NCBI GenBank assembly: GCA_021292165.1
Contig: CM037880.1
Location: 142,760,599 to 142,824,598 of the forward strand
Length of the DNA: 64,000 nt
DNA from: Shinisaurus crocodilurus
Taxonomy: Eukaryota; Chordata; Lepidosauria; Squamata; Shinisauridae
Direction: 5' to 3'
Under the pieces are notes generated by a model, which was given only the letters and a program-made list of their open reading frames with translations, was not told where the DNA came from and searched no databases. The position numbers were made by a program, and so were the translations under genes. Shown here piece by piece: positions 1-12,794 of this stretch (position 1 is its first letter; each line of letters starts with the position of its first letter).

Positions 1-487
1 TATAATAGAAATAAAAGAAACAATAACACAGTTCTCTTCTAACCTAGCTACTCTTTCACCTGTATGCCTCAGTTAAGAGATTCCTTTCCCAGCCTAGCCC
101 TGGCTGTTATGCATTCTTCAGTGATATTCAGACTCTGCTTCTCTATCTTTGCTTCGTGGTGCCTGCAGAACCTCTCCTCCACAGCTTCTCTCTCTCTCCA
201 ATTTCGCTCTCTCCCCTGCAGCTTCTGCCTCCCCTTTATATACACTCTCACAGAACTAGAAGGTTACAATCATGTGACCTAAAAACTGGGGAAATGAAAT
301 TTAACTCCATTGGGGGGGGGGGGAAGGAGACTTCTCTCAATGAAAAGGAAACTCCATGAGGGGAAAATGAAACTCACGAATACCCACCACCCATCAGGAG
401 ATCTTGGGCCTTCAACATAACACAAGCCTGTGTAGGCCTCAATCCTTCACACCCCCATCAGCCTCAACCAACATGGCCAGTGGGCAA
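1..487. other. Unassigned sequence
   Basis: No gene is recognised. The segment has pyrimidine-rich stretches around 160-240 and a G homopolymer near 312-323. Short open frames here have no recognisable domain. It could be an old LTR or LINE remnant, but nothing in it settles this. Confidence 0.4.
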
Positions 488-722
488 TGATATTATTACA
501 TTTATATCCCAGCTTTTTTCCTCTTGCAAGGAACTCAAGGCGGCTTACATAGTCCTCCTTCCTCTCCATTTTATCCCCACAACAACCCTGTGAGATAAGT
601 TAGGATGAAAGTCAGTGATTGGCCCAAAGTCACCCAGTGAGTGTCATGGCCAAGTGGGGACTAGAACCCAGATCTACCAAGTCCCTGTCCAACATGCTAA
701 CCACTACACCATACTGGCTCTC
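488..722 (-). repeat. tRNA-derived SINE, antisense
   Basis: Read on the minus strand, the copy begins with a tRNA-like A box (gtgtagtggttagc) and a B box (like ggttctagtcc). It then runs through a conserved body about a patch of calls on column-like text (cactgggtgactttgggcca) to a tail near the left edge. The same family recurs at 1765-1986, 9851-10099 and 58357-58582. The two pol III promoter boxes identify it as a tRNA-derived SINE. The tail resembles local L2-type LINE ends, suggesting L2 machinery mobilised it. Confidence 0.75.
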
Positions 723-1764
723 AGTGATGATGGGAGTTATAGCTCAACAATGCCTGGAAGGCCACAGGTTCTCCACCCATGTTCTAAATCATAAGAACGG
801 ACCTGCTGGATCAGACAATTGCCTATCTAATCTGTTTCTTACAGTGGTCAACTAGAGGCCCATGGGAAGCCCACCAGCAGGACACAATGGCAATAGCCCT
901 CTCCTGCTGCTGTTTCCCAGCAACTGGTATTCAGAAGTACGTTACCTCCAGGATCAGAGGAAGCATGTAGTGATCATGACTAGTTGTCATTAATAGTTTT
1001 ATCTTCCATGAATTTATCTAATCTCCACATTTAAATCTGAGTGTGAAATAAGTAGATACTTAATGCCTTTGGCATTATCCATATGTCCATAGCTCTTCTA
1101 AATCCCCATTTCATAGGTCACTTTAAATACTGCTGAATCCCCCTTGCAAGAACAGAACAGGTTCGCACATACCTGAAACCAATGTTCTATGAGTGTTTAT
1201 CTGTATATGAGCAGGATAGTCACTGAGTTTTCCAGAACTCCCCCAAGAGAATGAGGTGTACTACTCAAGCCCTTAACTAACAGTTTCACACATTATTTTT
1301 TAATTTATTTTTTATTATAAGTTTCAACAAAACAAAGCCATAAAAAAGAAAATGTAAAACAATGTAATTACATCTATTTGAATATGTCAATTAAAGATAA
1401 ACTCAACAAAGACAGACCAAATATCCATACACACACACACACACACACACACAATCGAAAGTAGCATCTATATGCCATCCATTCAAATGCTGAAAGTGTT
1501 GTTAGGTCCTCAATCCATTACATTATAAGAGGTGAGCATTTATCCTTCTAATTTTGTAGTATTAGACTTTTGGCTGTCAAAAGGGTGTGGAAAATCCATT
1601 TACATTGACCATGCGTGAACTTCCAGGAAGTAGGTAGATAATTTAAAAGAATATATGCAGTAAATAAATAATATAATATAATATATATAAATATAAATAA
1701 ATAAAATAATATATATCAGTAAATATTAAAGAGTGTTCCAATACAAAGTTTATCCGTATTATTA
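723..1764. other. Unassigned AT-rich sequence with an AC microsatellite
   Basis: No gene is seen. An (AC)n run lies at 1429-1453, and an ATA/TAA-rich stretch at 1660-1715. Much of 1290-1760 may be the antisense 3' untranslated part of the L1-like fragment that follows the adjacent SINE, but this is only positional reasoning. Confidence 0.4.
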
Positions 1765-1986
1765 CATCTAACAAATGTTGGACTGGGGCTCAGGAGATCC
1801 AGGTTCTAGTCCCTACTCGGCCATGAAGCTCACTGGGTGACTTTGGGCCAGTCACTGACTCTCAGCCTAGCCTACCTCGCAGGGTTGTTGTGAGGGTAAA
1901 ATGGGGGGGAGGACTGTGTAAGCTGCCTTGAGTTCCTTGCAAGAGGAAAAAAGGCAGGATAGAAATATAATAAATAAATAAATAAT
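1765..1986 (+). repeat. tRNA-derived SINE, 5'-truncated
   Basis: Same family as 488-722 but in plus orientation. The B-box region (ccaggttctagtccctac) is present and the A box is lost. The body ends in a tail of taaataaataaataa. It lies directly against an antisense L1-like fragment, so it probably inserted in that element. Confidence 0.75.
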
Positions 1987-2545
1987 AGTAGCAGGCAAAT
2001 TGTATTTGGCATGCAAATCTGAAAAGGACAGAAACTTATCAACCCACACTAATTGATCCAAAGTAAAAGTCATCTTATCCTTCCAAGTCCACCACAAAAA
2101 CATTTTCTTACCAATTTTTAAGTCTGGATTTTGCCATAATGTCAATTTAGCATGCAAAAATGGATCAAAATATAACTGACGTGATATTATCTGCAACATG
2201 CCTCTAGCAACCATAACTGAGGGAGAAACCCTATCTGTTTTAATATGCCAAGAGCCTAATGCCATCCATTCGGAAAGAGGATGCAGACAAGAAGATTCCA
2301 GAACTGACTAAGGTAGAAAATCTAATCTAAGTGGAAAAGACCAACATTTAGTACAAGGCAGCAAATAGGCCCGATGATATAAAGCAAGATCCGGAAAGCC
2401 AAACCCACCTTCCTTGATGGAAAGCTGAGTCCTTTTCAAGGATATTCATGGCAGAGAGGAACCACAGAAAAATTTGCGGAACACAGAATTAATTTTTTGA
2501 AGATATTTGCCAGGTATAGATAAGAGGAATTCCATGTATCACAAT
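1987..2545 (-). mobile_element. L1-like LINE fragment, end of ORF2
   Basis: On the minus strand a broken frame reads like the carboxyl end of LINE-1 ORF2, including a Trp-rich stretch (KMFLWWTWKD) and a repeated pattern of small hydrophobic patches. At least one stop interrupts it near 2310. No reverse transcriptase core is present; it is a 3' fragment. Assignment rests on resemblance of the C-terminal text only, so the clade is moderately certain. Confidence 0.5.
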
Positions 2546-2564
2546 GTGGAATTTTTTTTCCATC

Positions 2565-3575
2565 AGGTAAGGCTGTGGATGTGCTAGATTGGTGACTGGC
2601 TGCAACGATGGACTGGAAGAAGGCTAATAAACTGAAATTCAATCCAGACAAGATTGAGATGCTGTTAGCAGGTGGTTTTTCTGACCCGACGGAGGGTGCT
2701 CAACCTGTTCTAAATGGGGTTGCATTCCCTCTGAAGGAGTGGGTTCATAGCTTGGGGGGTTCTCTTTGAGCCACCTTTGTCACTTGAGGCTCAGATAGCC
2801 TCAGTGGCATGTAGTGCCTTCTACCAACTTCGGTTGGTGGCCCAGTTATGCCCCTATCTGGAGAGGGATAACTTGGCTTCAGGTATCTATATTCTGGTAA
2901 CCTCCAAGTTAGATTACTGAAATGCACTGTACATGGGTCTGCCTTTCAAGATGGTTCAGAAGCTGCAGCTCATGCAAAATGTGGCAGCCAGATTGATAAC
3001 AGGGACCAGAAGGTCTGAACATATAACACAGATTCTGGCCCACTTGCACTGGTTGCCTGTATGTTTCTGAGCCTGATTCAAGGTGCTGGTTTTGATCTAT
3101 AAAGCCTCACACGGCTTGGGACCACAATACCTGATGAAGCACCTCTCCCAGGATGAACCCACCTATGCACTACGTTCATCATCTAAGGCCCTCCTCCAGG
3201 TGCCTCCGCTGAGGGAGGCTCAGAAGGTGGCAACAAAGGAGAGGGCCTTCTTGGTGGCAGCCCACAATTATGGAATGATCTCCCTGATAAGGCCTGCCTG
3301 GCGCCAACATTATTACCTTTTCAACACCAGGTTAAGAACTTCCTTTTCTCTCAGGCATTTGGAAGCATATGAGGAGGTTTTAATTAGGTCCTGAATTTTT
3401 CTTCTTGTTTAAAATTGTTTTAGAGATGTGTGTCTCCGTGTGTTGTCTATCTATGTGTTTGTATGTATATGATTTTTTATAATGTATTTGTAGGGTTTTG
3501 ATCTTTGTAAACTGCCCAGAGTGCTTCAGCTATTGGGTAGTACAGAAATGTAATAAATGAAATGAAATGAAATAA
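2565..3575 (+). mobile_element. L2-type LINE, 5'-truncated, decayed
   Basis: The plus strand carries the second half of an L2 reverse transcriptase: KLKFNPDKIEMLLAG (thumb region), then KLQLMQNVAARLITG, FKVLVLIYKASHGLGPQYL and a C-terminal Arg-rich block. It is broken by several stops and shifts. The 3' end (aaactgcccagagtgcttcag, then taataaatgaaatgaaatg) is the usual L2 tail. The best copy of the same family in this window is at 61933-63198, and its protein matches block by block. It is non-functional. Confidence 0.8.
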
Positions 3576-4501
3576 CCCCTATACCATTTTGCACATGGAT
3601 TTCTCTATGCACCAATGGCAAGACAGCTCAATATCCTAGATTCTCTAGAATCTGATGGTGCTCTGGACATATTTCTTATGAAACTGCAAGAAAAAGAGGC
3701 ATCCAAGTTGCTCCAATGTGAGCAATTTTATTCTCAATGTTTTTGACAGTGAGTTGAGGTGTGTCGGATGCTTCCTCTGGCTCCCTCTGAAGCTCAGCTG
3801 GAAAGTTGTAATTCCAATCAAGTAGCTTTATTATGCAGAAGGTACAGACAAGCAGGCATTGTGTCAGGCCACAAACAAGCTTTCCATGCAGTTAATGGAG
3901 ACTAAAGTTCACACAGGCTTTGCATAATACAGGGTTCACTAAGGTCTCATTAGTTTCTTGAGCTAAAGTATTATGAAAGAAAGCTGATACAAAACTGATT
4001 GCTACAACCCTCCCATTCAAGGAGTGGGCTACTAAGCCCTGCCCTCAAGGTGGGTCTTTCCACAGGGTGGCTTCTCTGGCTGCCAGTCTCTTGAGTGCTG
4101 GGTTATGCTGTGTTGCACCTCCCATTTCATCAGACATCTAACCCTTGGATCTTTGATTCCCACCCCCCTCCTCTTCAGTAGGAGCCTACATTCCCACAGT
4201 TTCTGGGGACCCTGCTTGGCCTCCATCCGGGAGATTAGGTGGCAGCAGGATGGTCTCCTCTCTCTCACTGCTATTCTCCTCTATCTCTGGCTCCTGAGCC
4301 CATGATGCCTTGGCAGCATCTTCCCCCTCCTCATCTGACTCAGAATCAGTTCCCATGTCTTTTTGAGGCACATTTGCAGATGTGTCGGGCTCAATGTGCT
4401 TCTGAGGGATCTTCAATATTAGCTTGTTGGACAGATTGGTGAGGGCCATGTACCACATGGAAGAGAGCTCCACTGGACAACACAGTGAGGATGCAATAGT
4501 G
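3576..4501. other. Unassigned sequence before a hAT MITE
   Basis: No gene is recognised. The text continues on the far side of the hAT insertion at 4502-4935, so the two flanks belong to one older sequence, possibly a LINE 3' region. Open frames in 4186-4473 (acidic, Glu/Ser-rich) have no recognised domain. Confidence 0.35.
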
Positions 4502-4935
4502 CAGTGATGGCGAACCTATGGCACGCGTGCCACAGCTGGCACGCAGGGACCTCTCTGTGGGCACTCAAGCCATTGGTCGCCAGATCGCGAAAAGACCGTC
4601 CCCTTCTGCATTCAGCGTCAGGTTTCCATAGTAACTCCTCTCCACTCATTCCTTGCTGGCCTCCACAGGCAGGCACACTCCAACATCTCCACCCCCAGAA
4701 GCGGACTGCGCAGGCACCCAGCCCTCCTTCTAACTGAACAGACAGCTCAGAAGCACAGCGTGCGAGCGCCCAAATCTTTGCGCGCCCAGTGAAGAGCCAT
4801 GCCCTGAGACAGAGCGGGGCGCGATTAGCTAGTGCCCCCTCCTCCTTCCTGCCAAATTTAAGGCACTTTGAAATAAATAAGTTGGTTTTGTGTTGCAGTT
4901 TGGGCACTCGGGCTCAAAAAGGTTCGCCATCACTG
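4502..4935. mobile_element. hAT-type non-autonomous element
   Basis: The ends are inverted: cagtgatggcgaacct on the left and aggttcgccatcactg on the right. They are flanked by a perfect 8-bp duplication, caatagtg, at 4494-4501 and 4936-4943. An 8-bp target duplication and a CAG...CTG terminus are hAT features. The 434-bp interior is GC-rich and has no transposase frame, so it needs an autonomous partner. Confidence 0.9.
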
Positions 4936-4943
4936 CAATAGTG

Positions 4944-5165
4944 GTAGAGTACTGCTTCTTTGGAACCATCACCACTGCTGCCACTGAAGATTAAGGTCAA
5001 GATCTGTTACATTTTTGGAATATAGAATAATATCCTATATATATTGGGGGGGGGATATAACTTGGTCCCAAGAGGTGGGGGTGCACAATGTTTATGTTGT
5101 ATTTCTTTGTATGTTGTATAGTTGTATGATTGGAAAAATCAATAAAACTTACGTTAAAGAAAAAA
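4944..5165 (+). repeat. Possible L1-like 3' end
   Basis: The segment ends in tggaaaaatcaataaaactt followed by an A-rich run, which resembles LINE-1 3' termini with a polyadenylation signal. A G run and tandem ata units precede it. There is no coding support, so the call is weak. Confidence 0.35.
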
Positions 5166-6279
5166 CCCAGTATCCTTCAGCTTCGAGTTTTCATCTAATT
5201 GATTGCTGAAGAGAACCTTGTCCTGCTCTAGCTGTTTCAGATTCTGTGCTAGGCAGGTACAGGGGAAATCCAATAGGCAAATCAATTAGGCAGGCAAATG
5301 GTCAAGCACAAAGGTTTCAGTCCAGTATGGGATCAGGCTAGGGCAGGAGTGGTCAAGATACAGGCAATGGTCAAAGCACAGTATTACCAGGCAAGTAGGT
5401 GGCTTCCAGAAAGGAGGTCTGGGGCGAAGCCAAGATCAAAACATGGGAGAGTAGTCAAGCAGAAACACAGTCCAAAAAGCAGAATCGGGAAAGAGTCCAA
5501 GAGTCAGTAGCACAGAAGTTCGATCACAAAGCAATGTCAGGAAAACAGGATACAAGGTATTGGTGCTGGTACAACGATGCTGTTTCAGCAATGGTTAGCC
5601 TGAAACTGAAGGTGTATATACCCAGAGCTTCCTGAGCCCCATGAAGAGCTCAGCTGCTGTTTGTTACAGGCCCCCTGGCAACAGTCCTACTTGGGAAGAG
5701 GCCTTTATTCCCAAGGAGCTCTCCTTTGTAATCAAGCATTTCTTCTCAAAGAAGCCTACAGGCCTGCCTCTTGAGGTGACAATACTCTCAGGGTTGGGGT
5801 GGGAGTAGCTGGTTACCCAGCCTCCACCTCAGATGTGGAACTTTCCTCCTCCTGTGGGGATGGACCCATGGTCATCTCCCCAGAGGGCCCAGGTCCCCCA
5901 GGTCTCCTGAGATGGGTGGCTCCTTGGTCTCTTTAGTCTCTGGGAGCTGTGGCTCCTCCTCAGAGGAGGATTCCTCCAGCTGGAATATGACAAACCTCAC
6001 ATTTGAAGAAGTCTGCAGTCCTGGCCATGCTCTCCTTTCCCCAGGACTATAGCTTTGAGGCCATATGGTAAGTCACCAGTACTGCCAACATTAGATGCAT
6101 TGCTGAACAGAGCCCCAGATTGCAGTTACCTAGTTTCCTGCTCATCTCTCTGGGAATCCAACCAAAGAATGAAATTGCTTTTGGGGAAGAACTGGTACCT
6201 GCTCATGATGGATTATTCGCTACCTTGACAGTCAAGGCCTTCAGCCCAGATTACTTTCCAGTTGTCCTTTGCCAAGGTG
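5166..6279. other. Unassigned, repeat-like sequence
   Basis: No gene is recognised. Phrases of the type 'ggtcaagcacaaaggtttcagtcc' recur loosely through 5290-5500, which hints at an old LTR or internal LTR-element sequence. Open frames here are short, Lys/Arg-rich and lack domains. Confidence 0.35.
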
Positions 6280-6719
6280 TAATTTGCACTGACTGCCCAG
6301 TTAAATATTTCAATGTCTCATCCGTGACAAGGACGTTCAGTAGCAGACAGTTAAAGAGGAATATGAAATTGGCACCCCATTTATGGAATCAGCTCCCCAA
6401 AGAAGTGCGCCTGGCGCCCACCCTTTATTCTTTTAGGCGCCAGGTGAAACCCTTTTTATTTTCCCAGTATTTTAATGGTTAGACTTTTATTCTCATTTTT
6501 TTTGTATTACTACTGTACCCTCATACTGATTCATCTAGCTGCTCTTTGTATTATTGTATTACATTGTATTGTATTGTATTTGTATTTTATATTAATGATA
6601 TTATTTGGTTTTATGATGATTGTTTTATATTGATTGTTTTTTGTAAACCACCCAGGGAGCCTTGTGGCTGATGGGCGGTGTAGAAATACATTAAATAAAT
6701 AAAATTAAATAAATAAAAT
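6280..6719 (+). mobile_element. L2-type LINE 3' end
   Basis: The frame ends with LAPHLWNQLPKEVRLAPTL and a Phe/Arg-rich block, the usual C terminus of L2 reverse transcriptase (compare the W-N-S-L-P motif in 61933-63198). A 3' UTR follows with ccacccagggagccttgtgg, gatgggcggtgtagaaatac and a taaataaata tail. It is 5'-truncated and without a catalytic domain. Confidence 0.75.
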
Positions 6720-8117
6720 TGTTGTAAGACCTGCATACAGCCTCTACCCTTCTGGAGCAATGAAGACCAAGAGACCTTAACTATCCTCATCAGATGATGG
6801 AACATCAGCAAACAACTGAAGGGGCAGTAGGGGAATTTACAATCTGGAAGATGGGCATGGTTCTATGAACAATGCATCTGCATCTTGTCTGTGTCCCATG
6901 ACCATCTTACCCAGCTAGTTTGAGAAAAACTGTTAAGATACAAGATTTATCTAATAAAAGTGTTTTAAACCACCTAAAGGCAAGCATCTTTTTTTAAAAA
7001 AAAATAATAATAGCAAAATATGAAGTGGTTCAAACACCCCTGTAATTTAGATATAGCCGCCCTTATTTTACTTGTTTACAGGAACACACACAAAATTTAT
7101 GTTCTTTAATGTTTAAACATTATCACTAAACTTAGCTGTAGGAACACACAAAGTGAAACTAGGATTTTGGTTATTGGCTATTTCTTACTGATTCAGACAT
7201 GAGGTATTTCTTTGGATTAATTTCAACTTTAGTATGACAATGATAGGGAAATGGTCTGATAGTGACTGGAATTTAAATCAATATATTTTAAAAGACTATT
7301 TTGAGCCCTTGCAATATTTTGTAGCACATTATCTTTCTCATCTTCCCATCAACTCAACAACAATAGCTCTCATGGCAGCCAAATTATACTACTAAATGTT
7401 AAAGCTGACTTTTTATTGATTCTTTACGATGCTTTTATAACAATTATTATAGAATTTTGTTTTTTGAGGGTAAGCTGGCAACTTGTCTTTCAACACAATC
7501 TTAATTTCAGTTTTAATCCATAGAAGTGGTTTCAAATTTGCGTGCAAACTCCTTTTCTTCAATTAAAGCAGAGTAATAGAAATATTAGCTTCCAATTATT
7601 TTAGGAATGTCCTTGAAAGACTAAAAATACCTCTAGACATCAATAACAACTGCTTTAATATATTAAATATTGTAAATATTACTTATAATCATAATATCAT
7701 GATAATTCCAGATTCATTAAAGTAGCAAGAATATAAGCACCTAAATACAAGATCATCATGCTAATATTTCAATCACAATATGATAGCACAGTTGTAGAAA
7801 TACAAGCAAAACATTCCTGAACTTGGTTCTCTCACCCCACTTTGGCCTTTGAACCACCTAACTTCACAACTTTCCTCAAAAGGAGGATCCAACAAGTTAC
7901 TAAAATTGCAACTGCATTACAATCTCATAACATCACAATCATCAGCACACTAACACAATGTTCAAACTCAACAGATATGGATAATAGCATAAGGTGTACT
8001 TAGTTAACTCAATACATCAAGTGTTCCAGGAGTAACTATGTGGGTTAAGTCAAAGAATCTTTGAGATTGTGTATCTCCAAATTTCCCCAAAATCTGACTG
8101 GGATATCTCAATACTTG
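6720..8117. other. Intron-like AT-rich sequence
   Basis: No gene, long open frame, or repeat end is recognised in these 1.4 kb. Confidence 0.5.
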
Positions 8118-8521
8118 CTCTAAAAGAAAGGCGGGGTATAAATATGATAAATAAATAAATAAATAAAATGAACTCTTATGATACTATTTTGTTTATTTAT
8201 TTCTAAAATAAAATAAACCATTTAGCTAAAAGCTCTCAGGGTGACAAAGATAAACAAAGATAATATCTATGTTAAAAAACCACAACAGCACAATAAGCCA
8301 TCAATTAAAAGTAGCAGAGGCTAGGATCAAGCATCAGACAAGAACTAGAAGTATAAAGACAAAGCTACTTAAAACACAGTGGAGATTCAGAGGATTAAAA
8401 GGCTTGAGAGAATAAAAAGATATTTGTATGGTGCCAAAAAGGTAACAGAGTAGATGCCAGATGGACCTCTCTGGGTGGGTGTTCCATAACTAAACTAAAC
8501 TAAACTAAACTAAATCACAGA
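8118..8521. repeat. LINE/SINE tail and antisense L2 remnant
   Basis: 8118-8168 is a SINE or L2 tail (ggcggggtataaatatgat plus taaataaata units). From about 8185 the text resembles antisense L2 sequence, with a phrase like 'ctctctgggtgggtgttcca' near 8470. A pentanucleotide repeat (actaa)n lies at 8489-8514. Confidence 0.45.
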
Positions 8522-9850
8522 TAAGAGAACAAGCCTAAGTCTTCCCCCTGGACTCTCATGCTCCTCTCTCCCTTTTTGGCACAGCTGCAAGGAGGAGTTT
8601 AGGATTTTTCACTTCTGTTTTTAGTTAATCTCAGCATGCCCTGTCATCTGAGCCTGAACAAACTGCAACTAATCTTAACTACAGCTTGTTACGTAACATT
8701 GTTTATGAAGCTGGTTTGTTTTCACACATGCTAATTAAGATTAACCACAGTTTAGGGCAGGGGTCCTCAAACTAAGGCCTGCGGGACACATCCGGCCCGG
8801 CGTGTCTTTTTATCCGGCCTGGCGGCCTATCTAGAAGCTCCTTCTTGCCGGCTCAGTCGCTCCCCTCCCCCGCAGGAGACGGCTGCTTGCTGTCCTGTTG
8901 CTACTGCTCTTTTTCCCACCCGCCTTTCCCAGCTCTCGCAGAGCCCCACGTGATGCTGGGATGAGGAGGAACGAGGAGCTGCTGCCGCCGCCTCCTCAGT
9001 GAAGGGATTCAAGGCGCCGCTGCAGACACCGAGCGAGTGCAAGTGAGCAACTGTGAGGGACTGAGCGCACTCGCAGCAACCCCTTCTCGTCCCCCCTCCT
9101 CCTCCCTCCCATCCCTTCCTCCCCCATCACGTTGCTGCTGCCTCCGCCGCCGTCACCCTGGGACTTGGCAGAGACCCAGCCCTGAGTCCGCCATGGAGAG
9201 GGGAAAGGTGTGTGTGTGGTGGGTGAAGCGAGAGTGAGACCTCATCATCCTAATACCACCCTAATAATATCTCTCTTTGTTCCCCCTTCAGTTAAAGATG
9301 TACCTTCTCAGGTTCCAAGTCTTCCCCTACTGCACTTTTCTCCACTCCCTCCTATTTGCACCAATTGCACCCCCATCCCAGTCTACACCTTGGTATGTTT
9401 AAGCTGGGGTTTAAAGTGAAGAGGCACTTGTGGGAAATGTTGCTAAAGGCAGCCAAAGATCTTGGGCCACCCCTGTGATGCAGGCCTACAGAGAGAGGCA
9501 GCTGGAGAGGAGTCCTTTGGAGAAGGAGGGGAAGACTGATAATAAACATATGAATCGGGAAGGGAGGGGGAAATAAAAGAGAACTAAAAAGCGGCATCAA
9601 TCTCAGCAGAGCACAAGCGGTGGGTGAATGCCAGTTTCTGTGGGGCACAAAACTTGTTGTCTCCTTGGAAGCAGGATGCTGTCCTGTGAGAACTTTTGCT
9701 GTGTTTCAGTGAGGCAGCTCCTGGCTTTGAGAGTTAGGAATGGAGCCTCCATCTGCTGAGGCAGTATACCTCACAAAATCAGGGAGAAGTGTGATGCGTC
9801 TTTTTAATTATATAATCAGAATTTCTAGCTTCTATGAGTATGCCAATTTG

Positions 9851-10099
9851 GTTTATTTATTTATTTATTTATTATATTTATGCCCCGCCTTTTTTCCTAC
9901 AAGGAACCCAAGGTGGCTTACATAATCTTCCTCCTCTCCATTTTATCCTCACAATAACCCTGTGAGGTAGGTTAAACTGAGAGTCAGTGACTGGCCCAAA
10001 GTCACCCAGTGAGCTTCATGGCTGAGTAGGGACTAGAACCTGGATCTCCCGAGTCCCAGTCAAACACTCTAACTAACCACTATGCCACACTGGCTCTCA
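9851..10099 (-). repeat. tRNA-derived SINE nested in the hAT element
   Basis: Read on the minus strand: A box region gtggcatagtggttag, B box ccaggttctagtccctac, the conserved body, then a (taaa)n tail at the left edge. It lies inside 8758-10877 and so arrived after that element or was copied with it. Confidence 0.8.
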
Positions 10100-10735
10100 C
10101 TATATTCTCTGGGTACCAGGTCTTCCTGACCTACCCCAGGGAAGGGGTTTGTACTTTTAAGGCTGTGATCCTTTGTAAACTTACCTGGGGAGAAAGTCTC
10201 CTTGAATTCAGTGAAACTTACTTCCAAGTAGACATGCATAAGATGAGGCTGTAAGGCTGCAGTCTTATGCACATTTATGTGGAACAAAGTTGCAGGATGT
10301 GGACCACCAGCTCTGTGGCTGGTAAATACTGCTCATTACTCATACTAAATACTGCTCATCAATGGCAACCATCTTTGGCAGCACCTATGTCTGAACAGAC
10401 TTCCCGAATGAAACATCTGAAATCTCCAACCAGATCCAGACTAACTGATGCACACTTGCATCACTTGTTATGATTAGCAGTGACAAATATGGAACTGGAC
10501 ATTGACCATCTCATTAGCCAAAAGCAGGCCCATACTTCCCATTGAAATACTAATAAGCTTATGTTCATTAAAATTGTTCTTCATTTTAAATATTGTATTG
10601 TTTTTTCCTGTTTTTTTGCACTGTGCAGTGTGCAAATCAAGCCTTTCTATACCTTTTTAAAATTTAATGTATTTCAATTTTAGACAGCAAATTAATGTAT
10701 TATTAATTTATTATTTTATCATAACTTTCCATTTA

Positions 10736-10783
10736 ATCAAGTAAAAAAAAAAGGATCCGGGTCCTTTTTTTTTTACTTGATCC
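10736..10783. repeat. Perfect inverted repeat within hAT element
   Basis: Two 20-nt arms (atcaagtaaaaaaaaaagga and its complement) flank a short GC-rich centre (tccggg). The poly-A and poly-T runs are both ten bases. It may form a hairpin; no function is implied. Confidence 0.8.
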
Positions 10784-10885
10784 ATTCATTCATATTTTTT
10801 TCAAACTATAGTCCGACCCCCCAACAGTCTGAGGGACAATGAACTGGCCCCCTGTTTAAAAAGTTTGAGGATCCCAGGTTTAGGG

Positions 10886-12794
10886 TTTAGATGACACACT
10901 AAACTGTTGTTAATAAAAAACAGAAATGGAAGCTTCTGATCTCCTCTTCATGGCCACACCGATGGGTAGGGGGGAGAATGCGAGCCGGGGGTGGGCACGC
11001 TAATCTTGTCATCACAATGCTAACACTTGTTAAAGCAATATGCCTGAAAAATGAGAATCACAGTCACACTTCATTGGAAAAACAGATTAATCAGTACTTG
11101 CTTGGGCAGCCACTATTAGTAAGCACAGAAGTGCTCATTGTTTAAACTATTGTCAATATTGCTGTTATTTGTGAAAGCTTGTTGGTAAGCAGCTTTTTAT
11201 TTGAATGACAGCAATATTTTTATTGCTAATTAACTTGATTAGAAGCTGTCACAGGACAGAGATCGATCCTGTTAAACAAAAATGTTTCTCTCACTGAAAT
11301 CTAATCCCTGAGGTGTGTTTTTAATGAGAAAGTGCAGGAGCTTCCATACTGGCACCTAATCTTAAGAACTACTTTAAACAAATATTCATATCTAGGTATG
11401 TAAGTATACCCAACTCACACAAAAGCAGCTACAAATATTAAATTAATATTCTTTTTACACATCTAATCTAGCTCCCATAATCACCTGAGCTACTAGAGCC
11501 ACATCTTGGCTGCACATGCCCACAACCATAACAGGACACATTAGTCTTAATTGACTGTTTTAACTCATTGAAGCCAACTGCTTGGCAAAGTTGTCTTTAT
11601 AAAATGACAGCAAGGTTCACAGTTCAATATACGGTATACAAGAGAAAATGAGAGAGCTGAAGAGGAAGACTAGAGTTATTTTCTAACTATTTTTGTGCAG
11701 TGGAATCTATCCAGTTTGGGTATCTCCAGTTCTAAGATTATCTGACTCTTACTGTTTTAAAATTCAAGTACCGGTAGTCAAGAACTATGAACTGACAATT
11801 CATTTTATATGGCCAAGCATGTTCCTAAATGCTAAGCAAAATATATTTCTTACAGCCCAATTGCCAAAGCTCTGTGTCTACACAAGTCACAGAGAAATAA
11901 ACAGACCTGCAGTTGAGGAATTGTTTAACTACGGTAAGGCAACCTTGTTCAGTTAATTTCCCTTTAGGCTAATTAACGGCTATATATGGCCTTTAGCTTT
12001 GGCAGATTCCAATCAACCCATGAACTAAGTTTTAAGAAATATCCAAATAGGATTGATTACTGATTCATGCATTATGAAGAGCACAATTCAATGCCATTTT
12101 TAAAGCTGGAATTACATCACATAATAAACTGATTAGACTACAAATGAGATATTATGCACACAGCCATCACACTATAATAATGCTGATGTTGCCATATCTA
12201 CATTAATCTAAAATAAAAACCCAAATATATCATTTTAGACCAAAACTGAACCTTGCAAAAACTATTTGTGTTTATATCATTTGAATTAAAAGCATCTTAA
12301 TTGGAATCATTAGAAAATTCTCCTCTTTGTCTTTCATTTTTCCAACAATGTCTACATCCTTAGGCTACAGAACAATTTTTATAATTAGTGCAATGAATCA
12401 CAAAGCGTTGACTTTAAAGTTAAGAAAAATTGTTGCCTGGGTGATTAAGATACAAAAACAAAATAAATCCTTCTCTAAATTATAAGATATCCATAAACTT
12501 CCTGTTTACACAGGTAAAGGTATGAGATTGAACAATGGCATACTTAAATATATGAAATTATTAGATGCTTTTTCACTCAGTATGTGCTACGGGAACTCTC
12601 CTTTCCATGCCATAATACTTGCAATAGTACTTGCAATACTTTAGGTAAGTGCTTTCCCATGATCGCAGGACATAGCCAGCACAGCAGAGAAAACCCATAC
12701 ACTATATGGGTTACAATACATATTATATTGATACTTATCCCCCTATTACTACTGTTGGCCCTATGACCTAAGACTCTAGGCTGAAGACCTTGGG
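10886..12794. other. Intron-like sequence
   Basis: No gene or recognisable transposon end is seen in these 1.9 kb. Short open frames lack domains and no splice-flanked P4-ATPase text was found on the minus strand. Confidence 0.5.

Larger units (their letters stand above)
8758..10877. mobile_element. hAT-type non-autonomous element, 2.1 kb
   Basis: The ends are inverted: caggggtcctcaaact on the left, agtttgaggatcccag on the right. A perfect 8-bp target duplication, gtttaggg, occurs at 8750-8757 and 10878-10885. No transposase is found in its 2,120 bp. The left third is GC-rich, the right is AT-rich. It carries a nested antisense SINE (9851-10099) and a hairpin (10736-10783). Frame content in 8827-9648 is low-complexity and has no hAT dimerisation domain. 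Confidence 0.9.
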
